NCBI GenBank assembly: GCA_002729695.1
Contig: PBYQ01000002.1
Location: forward strand, 103,170 to 167,169
Direction: 5' to 3'
Origin: Citromicrobium sp.
GTDB lineage: Bacteria > Pseudomonadota > Alphaproteobacteria > Sphingomonadales > Sphingomonadaceae
Length of the DNA stretch: 64,000 nucleotides
Part shown: positions 48,007-57,250 of the stretch, piece after piece
How the letters are laid out: each line of letters starts with the position of its first letter
How positions within the stretch are numbered: the first letter of the stretch is position 1
The notes under the pieces: model-generated
What the model saw: the letters and a program-made list of their open reading frames with translations, nothing else
Told to the model about the DNA's origin: nothing
The model's database searches: none
Made by a program: the position numbers and the translations under genes

Positions 48007-49821
48007 TTAGCCGTGGCGATAAAGTCCATCGAGCCGTTCGCTGTAGCGTTCGCGGATCTTGTGACGCCGGATTTTCATGCTCGGCGTCATTTCCTCGTTC
48101 TCGATACCGAAGGGCTCGTCGGCGAACGCAAAGCCGCGCACCTTTTCTACCACCGATAGCTCGGCATTGACCCGGTCGACTGCCTTGCGGATCGCCGCGC
48201 GGAATTCGGGTAGCTCCTGCACGCTTTTGCAATCGAGCGGCTTGCCCTGCGCCTTGCACCAGTCGAGCGCCCATTCGGCATCGGGCACGATCAGGCCGAC
48301 CACGTAGGGCCGCCTGTCACCGACGACCATCGCCTGCCCGATTTCGGGCTGCAACGTCAGCATGCCCTCAACCTTTTGCGGCGCGACGTTATCGCCCTTA
48401 TCGTTGACGATCATGTCCTTCTTGCGGTCGGTGATGACGATCCGGCCCTTCTCGTCGAGGTGCCCGATATCGCCGGTGTGCAGCCAGCCGTCCTGAAGAG
48501 CGCGGTCCGTTTCCGCCTGGTTCTGCCAGTAGCCGTGCATCACCAGTTCGCCGCGACACAGGATTTCGCCGTCGTCTGCGATCCTGATCTCGACCCCCTT
48601 CATCGGCGGGCCGACCGTGTCCATCGCCACCCCGGCGGCGGGGCGGTTGCAGCTGATCACGGGCCCGGCCTCGGTCTGGCCGTAACCTTGCATCATCGGC
48701 AGGCCGAGCGCCTGAAAGAAGATGCCGACATCGGGATTGAGCGGCGCGCCACCCGACACCATCGCCTTGATCCGTCCTCCGAATTTCTGACGGATCTTGG
48801 GCCGCAGAAGACGCCCGACCACTGCGTCCATCGGCCTGTCGCGCAGGCGTTTGCGGCCCTTGCGGTTCGCGCGCTCCTCGATCTCGAGCGCCCGATCGAG
48901 CAGGAAGCTGGCTGCGCCGCCCTGCTTGGCGATCTGCTTCATGATCCGCGTGCGCAGCACTTCGAACAGGCGGGGCACGACGACCATGACGGTCGGGCTG
49001 GTTTCCTCGATATTACTGGCGAGCTTTTCGAGCCCTTCAGCATAATGGATCTGCGCGCCAACGCTGATCGGCAGGAATTGCCCGCCGGTATGCTCGTAGG
49101 CGTGGCTGAGCGGCAGGAAGGAGAGAAAGCGTTCATCGTCGGACAGATCGAAATCGCTGATCAGGATGTCCGCCGCTCCGGCAACGTTGCACAGGATCGC
49201 GCCGTGGTGCTGCAACACGCCGCGTGGCGCACCGCCGGTGCCGCTGGTGTAGATGATGCAGGCCGTATCCTTGCGCCCGATACCGGCGATCCGCGCTTCG
49301 ACGGCTACGCGCGCGGCGCTCGCATCCCCTTCGATCATGCTCGCCCAGCCATGGCAGGCGAGGTTGCCGCCCTGATAGGCGCGCACGCTTTCGATCGGGA
49401 TGATATGCTCGGCGATACCCGTGTTGAAGATCGCCGGGATCAGAGGGCCGGAAAGCTTTTCGTTCGAAACGATCACCACCTTCGCGCCCGAATTGTCGAG
49501 GATGTGAATGTGATCGCGTTCGGTATTGGTGATGTAGGCGGGCACGGTGATGCACCCCGCGGCCATGATCGCCAGGTCGGCGATGCACCACTCGGGCCGG
49601 TTCTCCGACACCAGCATCACCCGGTCACCGCTCTTGAGGCCCAGCCCCTTCAGGTTCTCCGCCAGAATGCAGACCTGGTCGGCGGCTTCGCGCCAGCTGA
49701 TCGTCTGCCATTGGCCCGCGACCTTGCGCCCCAGAAAAGGCTTGTCGCCGCCCTCGTCGGCTCGCTTCAGGAACAGCGAGACAAGGTTGCTCGCCCGTTC
49801 GATCTCTTCAAGCTGCGTCAA
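48007..49821 (-). CDS. Long-chain acyl-CoA synthetase (AMP-forming)
   Basis: 604 residues. The nucleotide motif IIYTSGTGGAPRGV (about 189) deviates from the usual TTGxPKG by Gly for Thr and Arg for Lys. MQGYGQTEAGPV and DGWLHTGDIG are intact, and the hinge and C-terminal lysine region has ITDRKKDMIVNDKGDNVAPQ and SMKIRRHKI. It activates fatty acids for oxidation or lipid synthesis. Related to FadD15-type synthetases with the long linker. It appears single-gene. Spacer 49822-49918 shows nothing else. Confidence 0.88.
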   Translation of the reverse strand: MTQLEEIERASNLVSLFLKRADEGGDKPFLGRKVAGQWQTISWREAADQVCILAENLKGLGLKSGDRVMLVSENRPEWCIADLAIMAAGCITVPAYITNTERDHIHILDNSGAKVVIVSNEKLSGPLIPAIFNTGIAEHIIPIESVRAYQGGNLACHGWASMIEGDASAARVAVEARIAGIGRKDTACIIYTSGTGGAPRGVLQHHGAILCNVAGAADILISDFDLSDDERFLSFLPLSHAYEHTGGQFLPISVGAQIHYAEGLEKLASNIEETSPTVMVVVPRLFEVLRTRIMKQIAKQGGAASFLLDRALEIEERANRKGRKRLRDRPMDAVVGRLLRPKIRQKFGGRIKAMVSGGAPLNPDVGIFFQALGLPMMQGYGQTEAGPVISCNRPAAGVAMDTVGPPMKGVEIRIADDGEILCRGELVMHGYWQNQAETDRALQDGWLHTGDIGHLDEKGRIVITDRKKDMIVNDKGDNVAPQKVEGMLTLQPEIGQAMVVGDRRPYVVGLIVPDAEWALDWCKAQGKPLDCKSVQELPEFRAAIRKAVDRVNAELSVVEKVRGFAFADEPFGIENEEMTPSMKIRRHKIRERYSERLDGLYRHG

Positions 49822-49918
49822 ATCCGCACCTGCTCCCCAGTTTCCGTTGTCTGTGTAACGGTGCGGCGCGCTCTAGGCTCCCGCCGACGCTACGGCAAGC
49901 GCCTGACACTTCCGCAGA

Positions 49919-51658
49919 TCATGGCAAATCGAGTTGCCCGGAGAGCCGCGGATCGCGGGCGGCCACCCACTGACCATCGCGCCGAACCACGATTCCCGCC
50001 TTCACCGGGGCCGGTCGGACGATCAGCGACGCGTGGCCGAGCGCGCGAAACGCGTCCTGGCTGCCTGCCAGCCAGGTGCCCTCTTCCAGCATCACGCTAT
50101 CCCCGAATGCCATGACGAACGGCAGGCCCATTGCGTCTTCGGGAGCCAGCCCGAAATCGATCACGCCGATGATGGTGCGCGCGGTCTGCACGGGGATCGT
50201 GCTCCCGCCTGCTGCGCCGACCGCCATGAACGGCTCGCCCTGTGGATCGTAGACCACCACCGGCGACATCGAGCTGCGCGGCCGCTTGCCCCCCTCCACC
50301 CGGTTGGCGACGGGTTTGCTATCGACCATGGGCGAACGGCTGAAATCGGTCAGTTCGTTGTTGAGATAGAAGCCGTCGACCATGAGGCCCGATCCGAACG
50401 CGCTCTCGATGGTCGAGGTGTAGCTGATCATCGTGCCCGCATCGTCGACCACCGCGATATGCGATGTGCCGTGCTCGGCAGGCTCGTCGCCATCGGCGAG
50501 CGCTGTGCTGGCCCCCTTGGGCGACCCGGCTTTCACCTCCGACATCGAACTGCCCGACTGGATCAGAGCGCTGCGCCGCGCGAGGTAGTCCGGTGCAATC
50601 AACCCCTGCGAGGGGACCGGCACGAAATCGCTGTCGGCGAGGTAAAGCTCGCGATCGGCATAGGCGAGCCGCTGCGACTCGACGAACAGGTGCCAGGTTT
50701 CCGGATTGCGCACGCCAAGCGCGGCCAGATCGAACCGCTCCAGCTGCCCGAGCATTTGCAGCACTGCGACGCCGCCCGAGGTCGGCGGACCCATCGCGCA
50801 GATGCGAAAAGCGCGATATTCGCCGCAAAGCGGTGCGCGTTCCTTCGCGACGTAGCGCTCGATATCGCGCAGGTCCATCGGGTTGGGTCGCGGTGTGTCG
50901 TCGGCCACCGTGCTGGCGATATGCCGGGCCAGGTCACCGCGATAGAATGCCTCCGGTCCGGCCTGCGCGATCTTCTCGAGCGTGCTGGCCAGCGCCGGGT
51001 TTTTTACCGTGGTCCCTACCGCCAGCGGATTGCCCGAGGCATCGTAAAACAGTGCTTGCGCCTCGGCGCTGCGGGCGCCCGTATCGCTACTGTCGGAGAG
51101 CGAGCTGTTGAGCCTGGGATTGATCCGAAAGCCGTCGCGCGCCAGCGCAATCGCGGGGGCGAACAGGTCTGCCCAGGTCAGCTTGCCATGTTCCGCATGA
51201 GCCTTCGCTGCGAGGGCAAGATTGCCGGGCACGCCGACGCTGAGCCCGCTGCGGACCGAATCCCGGAAGGGCGGAACTTCGCCGTTCTCGTCGAGGAACC
51301 AGTCCGGGGTCGCGCCAGCCGGCGCGGTTTCGCGTCCGTCGTAGCTCGTCACCGTGCCATCGGCCGCGCCACGGACCATAAAGCCGCCACCGCCGATGCC
51401 CGAACTCTGCGGTTCGACAACAGTCAGCGCGAGCATCACGGCGATCGCCGCGTCGGTGGCACTGCCGCCCTGGCGTAGGATCTGCTCCCCCGCCTCCTGC
51501 GCGCGCGGATCGGCGGCGCTGACGGCTCCGCGCGCCGATTGCGGAGCCGGCGCGGCGGTTACGGTTTCTACCGGTGCCGCCGGGGCCGTCGCACACCCTG
51601 CCAGCGAGAGCGTGGCAATGAAGCCGAACAGGGGGGCGGCGAAATGTCTGGCGAGCAT
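49919..51658 (-). CDS. ggt: Gamma-glutamyltransferase
   Basis: 579 residues. Signal peptide with lipobox LSLAGC, so the protein is probably a lipoprotein. Autoprocessing nucleophile is the threonine of EHGTSHIAVVDDAGTMISYTS (about 375). SSGIGGGGFMV and SGLSVGVPGNL are early family blocks; GKRPRSSMSPVVV and GAAGGSTIP come later and hold the substrate-binding serines and glycines. The precursor should cleave itself into two subunits and transfer or hydrolyse gamma-glutamyl groups such as those of glutathione. Ends nine bases from pyrD on the same strand; cotranscription is likely. Confidence 0.95.
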   Translation of the reverse strand: MLARHFAAPLFGFIATLSLAGCATAPAAPVETVTAAPAPQSARGAVSAADPRAQEAGEQILRQGGSATDAAIAVMLALTVVEPQSSGIGGGGFMVRGAADGTVTSYDGRETAPAGATPDWFLDENGEVPPFRDSVRSGLSVGVPGNLALAAKAHAEHGKLTWADLFAPAIALARDGFRINPRLNSSLSDSSDTGARSAEAQALFYDASGNPLAVGTTVKNPALASTLEKIAQAGPEAFYRGDLARHIASTVADDTPRPNPMDLRDIERYVAKERAPLCGEYRAFRICAMGPPTSGGVAVLQMLGQLERFDLAALGVRNPETWHLFVESQRLAYADRELYLADSDFVPVPSQGLIAPDYLARRSALIQSGSSMSEVKAGSPKGASTALADGDEPAEHGTSHIAVVDDAGTMISYTSTIESAFGSGLMVDGFYLNNELTDFSRSPMVDSKPVANRVEGGKRPRSSMSPVVVYDPQGEPFMAVGAAGGSTIPVQTARTIIGVIDFGLAPEDAMGLPFVMAFGDSVMLEEGTWLAGSQDAFRALGHASLIVRPAPVKAGIVVRRDGQWVAARDPRLSGQLDLP

Positions 51659-51666
51659 GGCGATCC

Positions 51667-52701
51667 TCAGGCTTGCGATCCGATGGCGTCCTCAATCGAC
51701 GCAAAGCCTTCGCGCCGCAACCTTTCCCTCAGCCCCTTTGCGATCCGGCGTCCCAGCATCGGCCCGTGGAAAACCATCGCCGAATAGAGCTGCACCAGAC
51801 TGGCACCTGCCACGATCCGGTCCCACGCAGCATCGGCACTGTCGATCCCGCCCGCCGCGATCAGCGGTATCTCGCCGCCAGTCGCCTTGCGGAAATCCTT
51901 CAGCCTTTGAAGCGCGATAGGGGCGAGCGGGGCACCCGAGAGCCCGCCCGTCTCGTTCGCGTGTTTCGAGCGTAGCGGTGGCCGTGCGAGCGTGGTGTTG
52001 GAGACAATCAGCGCGGCCAGCCCGCTGCCCACAGCTACCTTCGCGATCGCGTCTATTTCCTTGGGTTCCAGATCGGGCGCGAGTTTCAGGAAGACTGGCG
52101 GCCCTTCCGTCCCTCGCGCCTCAAAGACGCCCGCCAGCAGATCGGCAAGCGCACCGCCCGCCTGGAGGTTGCGCAGGCCCGGCGTGTTGGGGCTGGAGAT
52201 ATTGACCGTCAGGTAGCTGGCGAGCGGTGCCATCAGCTCGGTCAGCAACGCATAATCGGCCATGCGATCATCGCTATCCTTGTTGGCGCCGATATTGATG
52301 CCGACGACACCCGGCCTGCCTGCACGTTTGCGCAGGCGTGCGTGCGCGGCCTCGGCCCCGCCATTGTTGAACCCCATGCGGTTGATCACTGCGCGATCCT
52401 CGACCAGCCGGAACAGACGGGGTTTCGGGTTGCCCGCCTGCGGCAGCGGCGTGATCGTGCCGACCTCGACAAAGCCGAAGCCGAGCCCGAGCAGGGCGTC
52501 GGGCACCTCGGCGTCCTTGTCGTATCCCGGGGCCACGCCAACGGGCGAGGGGAAGGTTAGCCCGCCCAGCGTGACGGCCAGCGCCGGGTCGTGGCGCGCA
52601 GGCTTTCTCGATGGGAGGGACTGCAGGCCTGCGAGCGACAGGCGGTGCGCGCGCTCGGGATCGAGCTGGAAAAGCAGCGGCTTTGCGAGCGGAAACAGCA
52701 T
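51667..52701 (-). CDS. pyrD: Dihydroorotate dehydrogenase (quinone), class 2
   Basis: 344 residues. N-terminal membrane-associated helix region ([20 protein letters not shown]), then the FMN barrel from about 45. [15 protein letters not shown] near 170 holds the catalytic serine, class 2; [10 protein letters not shown] and [13 protein letters not shown] are FMN-binding. Oxidises dihydroorotate with ubiquinone in pyrimidine synthesis. It is divergent from the SUF regulator across 158 bases. Confidence 0.96.
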   Translation of the reverse strand: MLFPLAKPLLFQLDPERAHRLSLAGLQSLPSRKPARHDPALAVTLGGLTFPSPVGVAPGYDKDAEVPDALLGLGFGFVEVGTITPLPQAGNPKPRLFRLVEDRAVINRMGFNNGGAEAAHARLRKRAGRPGVVGINIGANKDSDDRMADYALLTELMAPLASYLTVNISSPNTPGLRNLQAGGALADLLAGVFEARGTEGPPVFLKLAPDLEPKEIDAIAKVAVGSGLAALIVSNTTLARPPLRSKHANETGGLSGAPLAPIALQRLKDFRKATGGEIPLIAAGGIDSADAAWDRIVAGASLVQLYSAMVFHGPMLGRRIAKGLRERLRREGFASIEDAIGSQA

Positions 52702-52831
52702 GTCGGACGCCCTATTGCGCGCTTGCAGCCCTGTCGAGCGGGCTTTGGAGGATGTCCTGCGCGTCGGAGCGAACGCGGCGAGGAAACGAGCAAACGCTAA
52801 CGACTCGCAACAGGTGGGTTTTGGTTGAAAT

Positions 52832-52848
52832 CGGACCGCATTAGTCCG
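52832..52848. promoter_or_regulatory. Inverted repeat at the SUF operon promoter
   Basis: Five-base perfect arms CGGAC and GTCCG are separated by seven bases, 11 bases before the regulator ATG. The position suits an Rrf2-type dimer controlling its own operon. A further TTAG occurs just downstream (52851-52854). The factor is inferred from neighbouring gene content. Confidence 0.4.
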
Positions 52849-52859
52849 AATTAGCCCCT

Positions 52860-53282
52860 ATGCGCCTCAGCAACCTCGCCGACTATGCCATCGTCATCAT
52901 GGCTGCGACCGCACGCAAGTGCGGCGGCGGGCGCGTGTCGGCGGCCGATCTGGCGCAGGAAACGGGCATTCCGGTGCCGACCGCGCAGAAGATCGTCAGC
53001 AAGCTGAGCGCTGCCGGCCTGCTGCGCGCCACGCGCGGCGCGGGTGGCGGGCTGCAGCTCGCCCGTCCTGCCGCCGCGATCAGCATGGCGGATATTGTCG
53101 AGGCAATCGAAGGCCCCATCGCGCTCGTCACCTGTATCGACACCGGCGATTGCGCGGTCGATCACGAATGCACCGTCAAGCCGCACTGGCCCGTGGTCAA
53201 CGCCGCGGTGCGCGGCGCATTGGCCGACGTGTCGCTTGCGAAAATTGCAGGCTCCGCACCTGCGCAGAAAGAATTGGCATGA
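52860..53282 (+). CDS. Rrf2-family regulator of the SUF operon
   Basis: 140 residues. Winged helix (about 1-75) with [11 protein letters not shown] and [20 protein letters not shown], then a dimer helix, then cysteines C92, C98 and C104 in the same spacing as the [2Fe-2S] ligands of IscR. A histidine (H109) follows in VKPHW, two residues later than the IscR ligand. It likely senses iron-sulfur status and represses or activates sufB and downstream genes. First gene of the operon and divergent from pyrD. Overlaps sufB start as ATGA. Confidence 0.9.
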   Translation: MRLSNLADYAIVIMAATARKCGGGRVSAADLAQETGIPVPTAQKIVSKLSAAGLLRATRGAGGGLQLARPAAAISMADIVEAIEGPIALVTCIDTGDCAVDHECTVKPHWPVVNAAVRGALADVSLAKIAGSAPAQKELA

Positions 53283-54772
53283 ACGAAACCATCGACCTCA
53301 AGAACCCCGAGCAGGATCGGGAAGCCCGGGAAGCCGCCGCCAAGGCCGCCGATTACGAGTTCGGCTGGCATTCGGAAATCGACACCGAATACGCGCCCAA
53401 GGGCCTGTCGGAAGACACGGTCAGGTTCATCTCGGCCAAGAAGAAAGAGCCCGAGTGGATGCTCGAATGGCGGCTCAAGGCGTACCGCAAATGGCTCACC
53501 ATGACCGAGCCGGACTGGGCGAAGCTGGGCTATCCCGAGATCGATTACCAGGACGCGTACTACTACGCCGCGCCCAAGAAGAAGGAAGAGCTCGAAAGCC
53601 TCGACGAGCTCGATCCGGACATCAAGTCGGTCTACGACAAGCTGGGCATTCCGCTGGCGGAGCAGGAAGTGCTCGCCGGGGTGAAGGGCGCGCGCAAGGT
53701 TGCGGTGGATGCGGTGTTCGACAGCGTCAGCGTCGCCACCACCTTCCGCGAAGAGCTCGAAAAGGCCGGCGTCATCTTCCGCTCGATCTCCGAAGCGATC
53801 CGCGAATATCCCGATCTGGTGAAGAAGTGGCTGGGCAAGGTCGTGCCGCAGAACGACAACTACTTCGCCTGCCTCAACAGCGCGGTCTTTTCCGACGGGA
53901 CCATCGTCTACATCCCCGAAGGCACGCGCTGCCCGATGGAGCTATCGACCTATTTCCGCATCAATGCGGAGAATACCGGGCAGTTCGAACGCACGCTGAT
54001 CGTTGCCGAAAAGGGCAGCTACGTCAGCTACCTCGAAGGCTGCACCGCGCCGATGCGAGACGAGAACCAGCTGCACGCCGCCGTGGTCGAGCTGGTCGCG
54101 ATGGACGATGCCGAGATCAAGTATTCGACCGTGTAGAACTGGTATCCCGGCAACTCCGAGGGCGTCGGCGGGATCTATAATTTCGTCACCAAGCGTGGCC
54201 TCTGCCAGGGCGCGCGCAGCAAGATCAGCTGGACGCAGGTCGAAACCGGCTCTGCGGTGACGTGGAAGTATCCGAGCTGCGTGCTGAATGGTGAAAACAG
54301 CGTGGGTGAGTTCTACTCGGTCGCGGTCACCAACAACCACCAGCAGGCCGATACCGGGACCAAGATGATCCACAACGGCAAGGGCAGCCGCTCGACGATC
54401 ATCTCCAAGGGGATCAGCGCCGGGCAGAGCAGCAACACCTATCGCGGGCTGGTCCGCGTGGCCGCCAATGCCGAGGGCGTGCGCAACCGCACGGAATGCG
54501 ATTCGCTGCTGCTGGGCGACAAGTGCGGCGCGCACACTGTGCCCTATATCGAGGTGAAGAACCCCACCGCGCAGATCGAGCATGAGGCGACAACCAGCAA
54601 GATTTCCGACGACCAGCTGTTCTACGCGCAGCAGCGCGGGCTGGACGAGGAAGCGGCGATCGCGCTGATCGTCAACGGCTTCGCCAAGGAAGTGCTGAAA
54701 GAGCTGCCGATGGAATTCGCGGTCGAGGCGCAGAAGCTGCTGGCGATTTCGCTCGAGGGGAGTGTGGGGTGA
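53279..54772 (+). pseudogene. sufB: Fe-S scaffold SufB with an in-frame TAG at codon 286
   Basis: Start ATG overlaps the regulator stop. Reading through the TAG (54134-54136), the frame encodes 497 residues, near the E. coli length of 495, with [12 protein letters not shown]-like segments, [15 protein letters not shown], then IKYSTV-stop-NWYPGN, and the later [18 protein letters not shown] and the C-terminal [11 protein letters not shown]. Other SufB proteins have glutamine (CAG or CAA) at the TAG site, so one C-to-T change explains it. SufB is the cluster scaffold of SufBC2D, normally essential in bacteria with only SUF. The sequence either has an error, or the gene is disabled, or the stop is suppressed. 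TAG is a genuine stop for at least six other genes here. Confidence 0.9.
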
Positions 54773-55032
54773 GCCTCGGCGATTTTCTTGGCTATGCCTT
54801 TGCGGCGCTCATGCTGGTCGGATGGTTATATCTGACTGTCGAGTATGTAAGGGCGGCGATCCGGGGTCGCTTCTCGTTCTGGCGGCGCAGGGCTGGCAAA
54901 AAGACATGGCCTCCTGTCCGCGCCGAACGCCCGCTTGCGTTCTGGGTGATTTGGGCGCTGATGGCTGGGCCAATCCTTATGCTGACGGCGCTTGTGCTGA
55001 GCGGCGTAATTATGGTGGCGTTTCAAGCATGA
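54769..55032 (+). CDS. Two-helix membrane protein in the SUF operon
   Basis: 87 residues from a GTG that overlaps the sufB stop as GTGA. Hydrophobic segments at about 5-25 and 58-82 with a basic loop between ([14 protein letters not shown]), suggesting a positive cytoplasmic loop. No family recognised. The next gene overlaps its stop by ATGA. The coupling suggests membership in the SUF transcript; function unknown. Confidence 0.75.
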   Translation: MSLGDFLGYAFAALMLVGWLYLTVEYVRAAIRGRFSFWRRRAGKKTWPPVRAERPLAFWVIWALMAGPILMLTALVLSGVIMVAFQA

Positions 55033-55625
55033 CTGACCGCAAAACTCTCCAGCTCCGCGATCCGTCCGAGAGCGATTCCGAGACCCCCGCCGTCAAGCGC
55101 AAGGGCCGCGGGTGGGAGATCTCGGAGAAGCGGCTCGACGCGTTGCATGATCGTGCGCGCGAGATGCGTCGCCATGCGAGCCCGGCGCACAAGGCGCTGG
55201 CCGAGAAGTTTTCCAAGGCCGATTTCGGGCGCTATTCCTTCACCCGCTTCGCGGTGGTCGGCAGCGCGATCGTCGATTTCAACTCGCACAACATGGGCCT
55301 CGCGATCCTGATCGACGAGGAGGGCGTCGAGCCCGCCATCGCGACCCGGCGCGACAAGAGCCTCGAGGCCGTCGGCATCCGCGTGGTCCATGTGGCCGCC
55401 GCCGATATCCTCGCCGATATCGACGCGGTGCTGGCCACGCTGACGCAGGAAATGCGCGCCGCGATCGTCACCCGCAAGGAAGCGCGCCGCCGCCACGAAG
55501 AGGCCAATCCGCGCCAGACCAAACCGCGCTACGACCGCGACGGCAACGGCCCACCGCGTGACCGATCCCCCCGAGACCAGAAACCCCGCAATTCCAGACC
55601 AGGCAGGGACCGTCGCGATGGATAA
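55029..55625 (+). CDS. DUF559-like protein with a degenerate nuclease core, in SUF operon
   Basis: 198 residues. The ordering of REMRRHASPAHKALAEKF, YSFTRFAVVGSAIVDF and LAILIDEEG resembles DUF559/Vsr-like nucleases, in which the beta strands read IVDF and IELDG. Here the catalytic-looking glutamate and the histidine after it are replaced, so nuclease activity is doubtful. The tail (about 150-198) is very charged with repeated RDR and PR, probably disordered and perhaps nucleic-acid binding. Start ATGA-overlaps the membrane gene; stop overlaps the next start by eight bases. From memory, similar proteins occur in other sphingomonad SUF loci. Confidence 0.65.
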   Translation: MTDRKTLQLRDPSESDSETPAVKRKGRGWEISEKRLDALHDRAREMRRHASPAHKALAEKFSKADFGRYSFTRFAVVGSAIVDFNSHNMGLAILIDEEGVEPAIATRRDKSLEAVGIRVVHVAAADILADIDAVLATLTQEMRAAIVTRKEARRRHEEANPRQTKPRYDRDGNGPPRDRSPRDQKPRNSRPGRDRRDG

Positions 55626-56154
55626 GCTCGAAATGCTTGCTCTCGCGGAACCGCCCGCTGCCAGTCGCGAACTGGCTGCGATGCAGGCGCTCGCGCGCAA
55701 GCTGGCGAATACGGACACGACAAATCCGCGTCTGCGCTCGCTCGCGCGCACCCTTCAGCGCGATCTCGACGCGGCGCTGACCGGCAAGTCTGCACCGTGG
55801 AGCGAGGCGCGTACTCGCTTCGAAGCGCGCAAGCTTGCCCGTCTTGCGCCTGCCGATGCAGCGTTCGAGGATGGGTCTTCGCACGAAAGCGATAGTCCCT
55901 TTGCTGGCGAACTTGCCGACACGGAAGAGAACGGCAAGCGCGCGCTGATCGTGCGCCTTGCCATTGCAGCGGTTGCCTTCGCGCTCTGGGCTTTGTGGAT
56001 CGGCTCGCTTGGCAATGCAGGGCAAGTCGCGTGGGATGGCGGGACGGGGCCTGCGCAAACGCTGAACCTCGTGACGCTCTATGCCCCGGCTGTGATAGCC
56101 CTGCTCTTCACGCTGATTGCGATCACCCCATCGGATCGGGTCACGCAGTCGTGA
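55618..56154 (+). CDS. Membrane protein of unknown function in the SUF operon
   Basis: 178 residues from the ATG at 55618 (a GTG at 55558 is possible but overlaps more). The first 105 residues are soluble, helical and charged (ASRELAAMQALARKLAN, then LARTLQRDLDAAL). Two hydrophobic segments lie at about 108-128 and 145-168. The family is not recognised. Stop overlaps the next start as GTGA. Confidence 0.65.
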   Translation: MDKLEMLALAEPPAASRELAAMQALARKLANTDTTNPRLRSLARTLQRDLDAALTGKSAPWSEARTRFEARKLARLAPADAAFEDGSSHESDSPFAGELADTEENGKRALIVRLAIAAVAFALWALWIGSLGNAGQVAWDGGTGPAQTLNLVTLYAPAVIALLFTLIAITPSDRVTQS

Positions 56155-56498
56155 AACCGGCTTTCGCCCTGTCCCTTGCTCTTGCTGCCGGTCTGGTATC
56201 GTCGCCGACTCTCTCGGCACAGGAAACGCTGAGCCCTCAACAGGCCGAGACGCGGCTGCGCGACTGCTTGCAGTCGGGTTCCGCCGGGGCCCCTCGCACC
56301 GGCCTGCGCGCTGCGGTGGTCGCGGTCAGGGCGCTGTGCAAACCGCAGATCGACCGGGTCGCCGATGATCGCGTTGCGTCCGCGACGACCGGCCTCGCCG
56401 GCGACGACGCCGTACAGGCGAAGCAACGCGCCATCCGCCAACTCAACGATGAGATCGCTCTCGCGATCGCCAATTTCACCGGATTGAAGACACTTTAG
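56151..56498 (+). CDS. Small exported protein in the SUF operon
   Basis: 115 residues from a GTG overlapping the preceding stop. Signal peptide (FALSLALAAGLVSSPTLSA) ending near residue 24. Mature part is alpha-helical, with two cysteines (about 39 and 63) that might pair. It ends two bases before sufC. No family recognised. A periplasmic product in an operon for cytosolic cluster assembly is unexpected. Confidence 0.7.
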   Translation: MKPAFALSLALAAGLVSSPTLSAQETLSPQQAETRLRDCLQSGSAGAPRTGLRAAVVAVRALCKPQIDRVADDRVASATTGLAGDDAVQAKQRAIRQLNDEIALAIANFTGLKTL

Positions 56499-56500
56499 AC

Positions 56501-57250
56501 ATGCTCCAGATCGACAACCTCCACGCCGAAATCGACGGCAAGAAAATCCTCAACGGCCTCACGCTCAGCGTGAACGCGGGCGAGGTACACGCCATCATGG
56601 GCCCCAACGGCGCGGGCAAGTCGACGCTTGCCTATGTGCTCGGCGGGCGGCCTGGTTACGAAGTGACCGAGGGTTCGGTGTTCTTCCGCGGCGAAGACCT
56701 GCTGGCGATGGACCCGCACGAACGCGCGGCGGCAGGCCTCTTCCTCGGCTTCCAGTATCCGGTCGAAATCCCCGGCGTCTCCAATATCCAGTTCCTGCGC
56801 GAAGCGCTCAACGCACAGCGCCGCGCTCGCGGCGAAGAGGCGATGACCGGGGGCGATTTCCTCAAGCTCGCCAAGGAGAAGGCCGGGCTGCTCAAGCTCG
56901 ACATGGAGATGCTCAAGCGCAACGTGAACGTCGGCTTCTCGGGCGGCGAGAAAAAGCGCGCCGAGATGGTCCAGATGGGCATCCTCGACCCGTGCTTCGC
57001 CGTGCTGGACGAGACCGACAGCGGGCTCGACATCGATGCGTTGCGCGTCGTGGGCGACGGGATCAACGCGATCATGCGGCAGCCCGACAAGGGCGTGCTG
57101 CTGATCACGCACTACCAGCGGCTGCTCGATGTGGTCGAACCGACCCACGTCTCGATCCTGTCCAAGGGCCGCATCGTGAAGACCGGCGGGCCGGAACTTG
57201 CCGCCGATCTGGAGCGCGAAGGCTACGACGCCGTCATGGAGAACGCATGA
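56501..57250 (+). CDS. sufC: SUF ATPase SufC
   Basis: 249 residues. ABC ATPase: Walker A GPNGAGKST (33-41), signature FSGGEKKRAEM (about 147), Walker B AVLDETDSGLDIDAL (about 168-182) with Asp-Glu, and a histidine switch in LITHY. It powers the SufB-SufD scaffold during cluster assembly. Start is two bases after the exported-protein gene; stop overlaps sufD as ATGA. Confidence 0.97.
   Translation: MLQIDNLHAEIDGKKILNGLTLSVNAGEVHAIMGPNGAGKSTLAYVLGGRPGYEVTEGSVFFRGEDLLAMDPHERAAAGLFLGFQYPVEIPGVSNIQFLREALNAQRRARGEEAMTGGDFLKLAKEKAGLLKLDMEMLKRNVNVGFSGGEKKRAEMVQMGILDPCFAVLDETDSGLDIDALRVVGDGINAIMRQPDKGVLLITHYQRLLDVVEPTHVSILSKGRIVKTGGPELAADLEREGYDAVMENA

Noticed and set aside
54134-54136. Pyrrolysine or recoded sense meaning for the sufB TAG
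   Set aside because: TAG ends several normal genes in this window, and no pyl genes are seen. The simplest reading is a mutated or miscalled glutamine codon.
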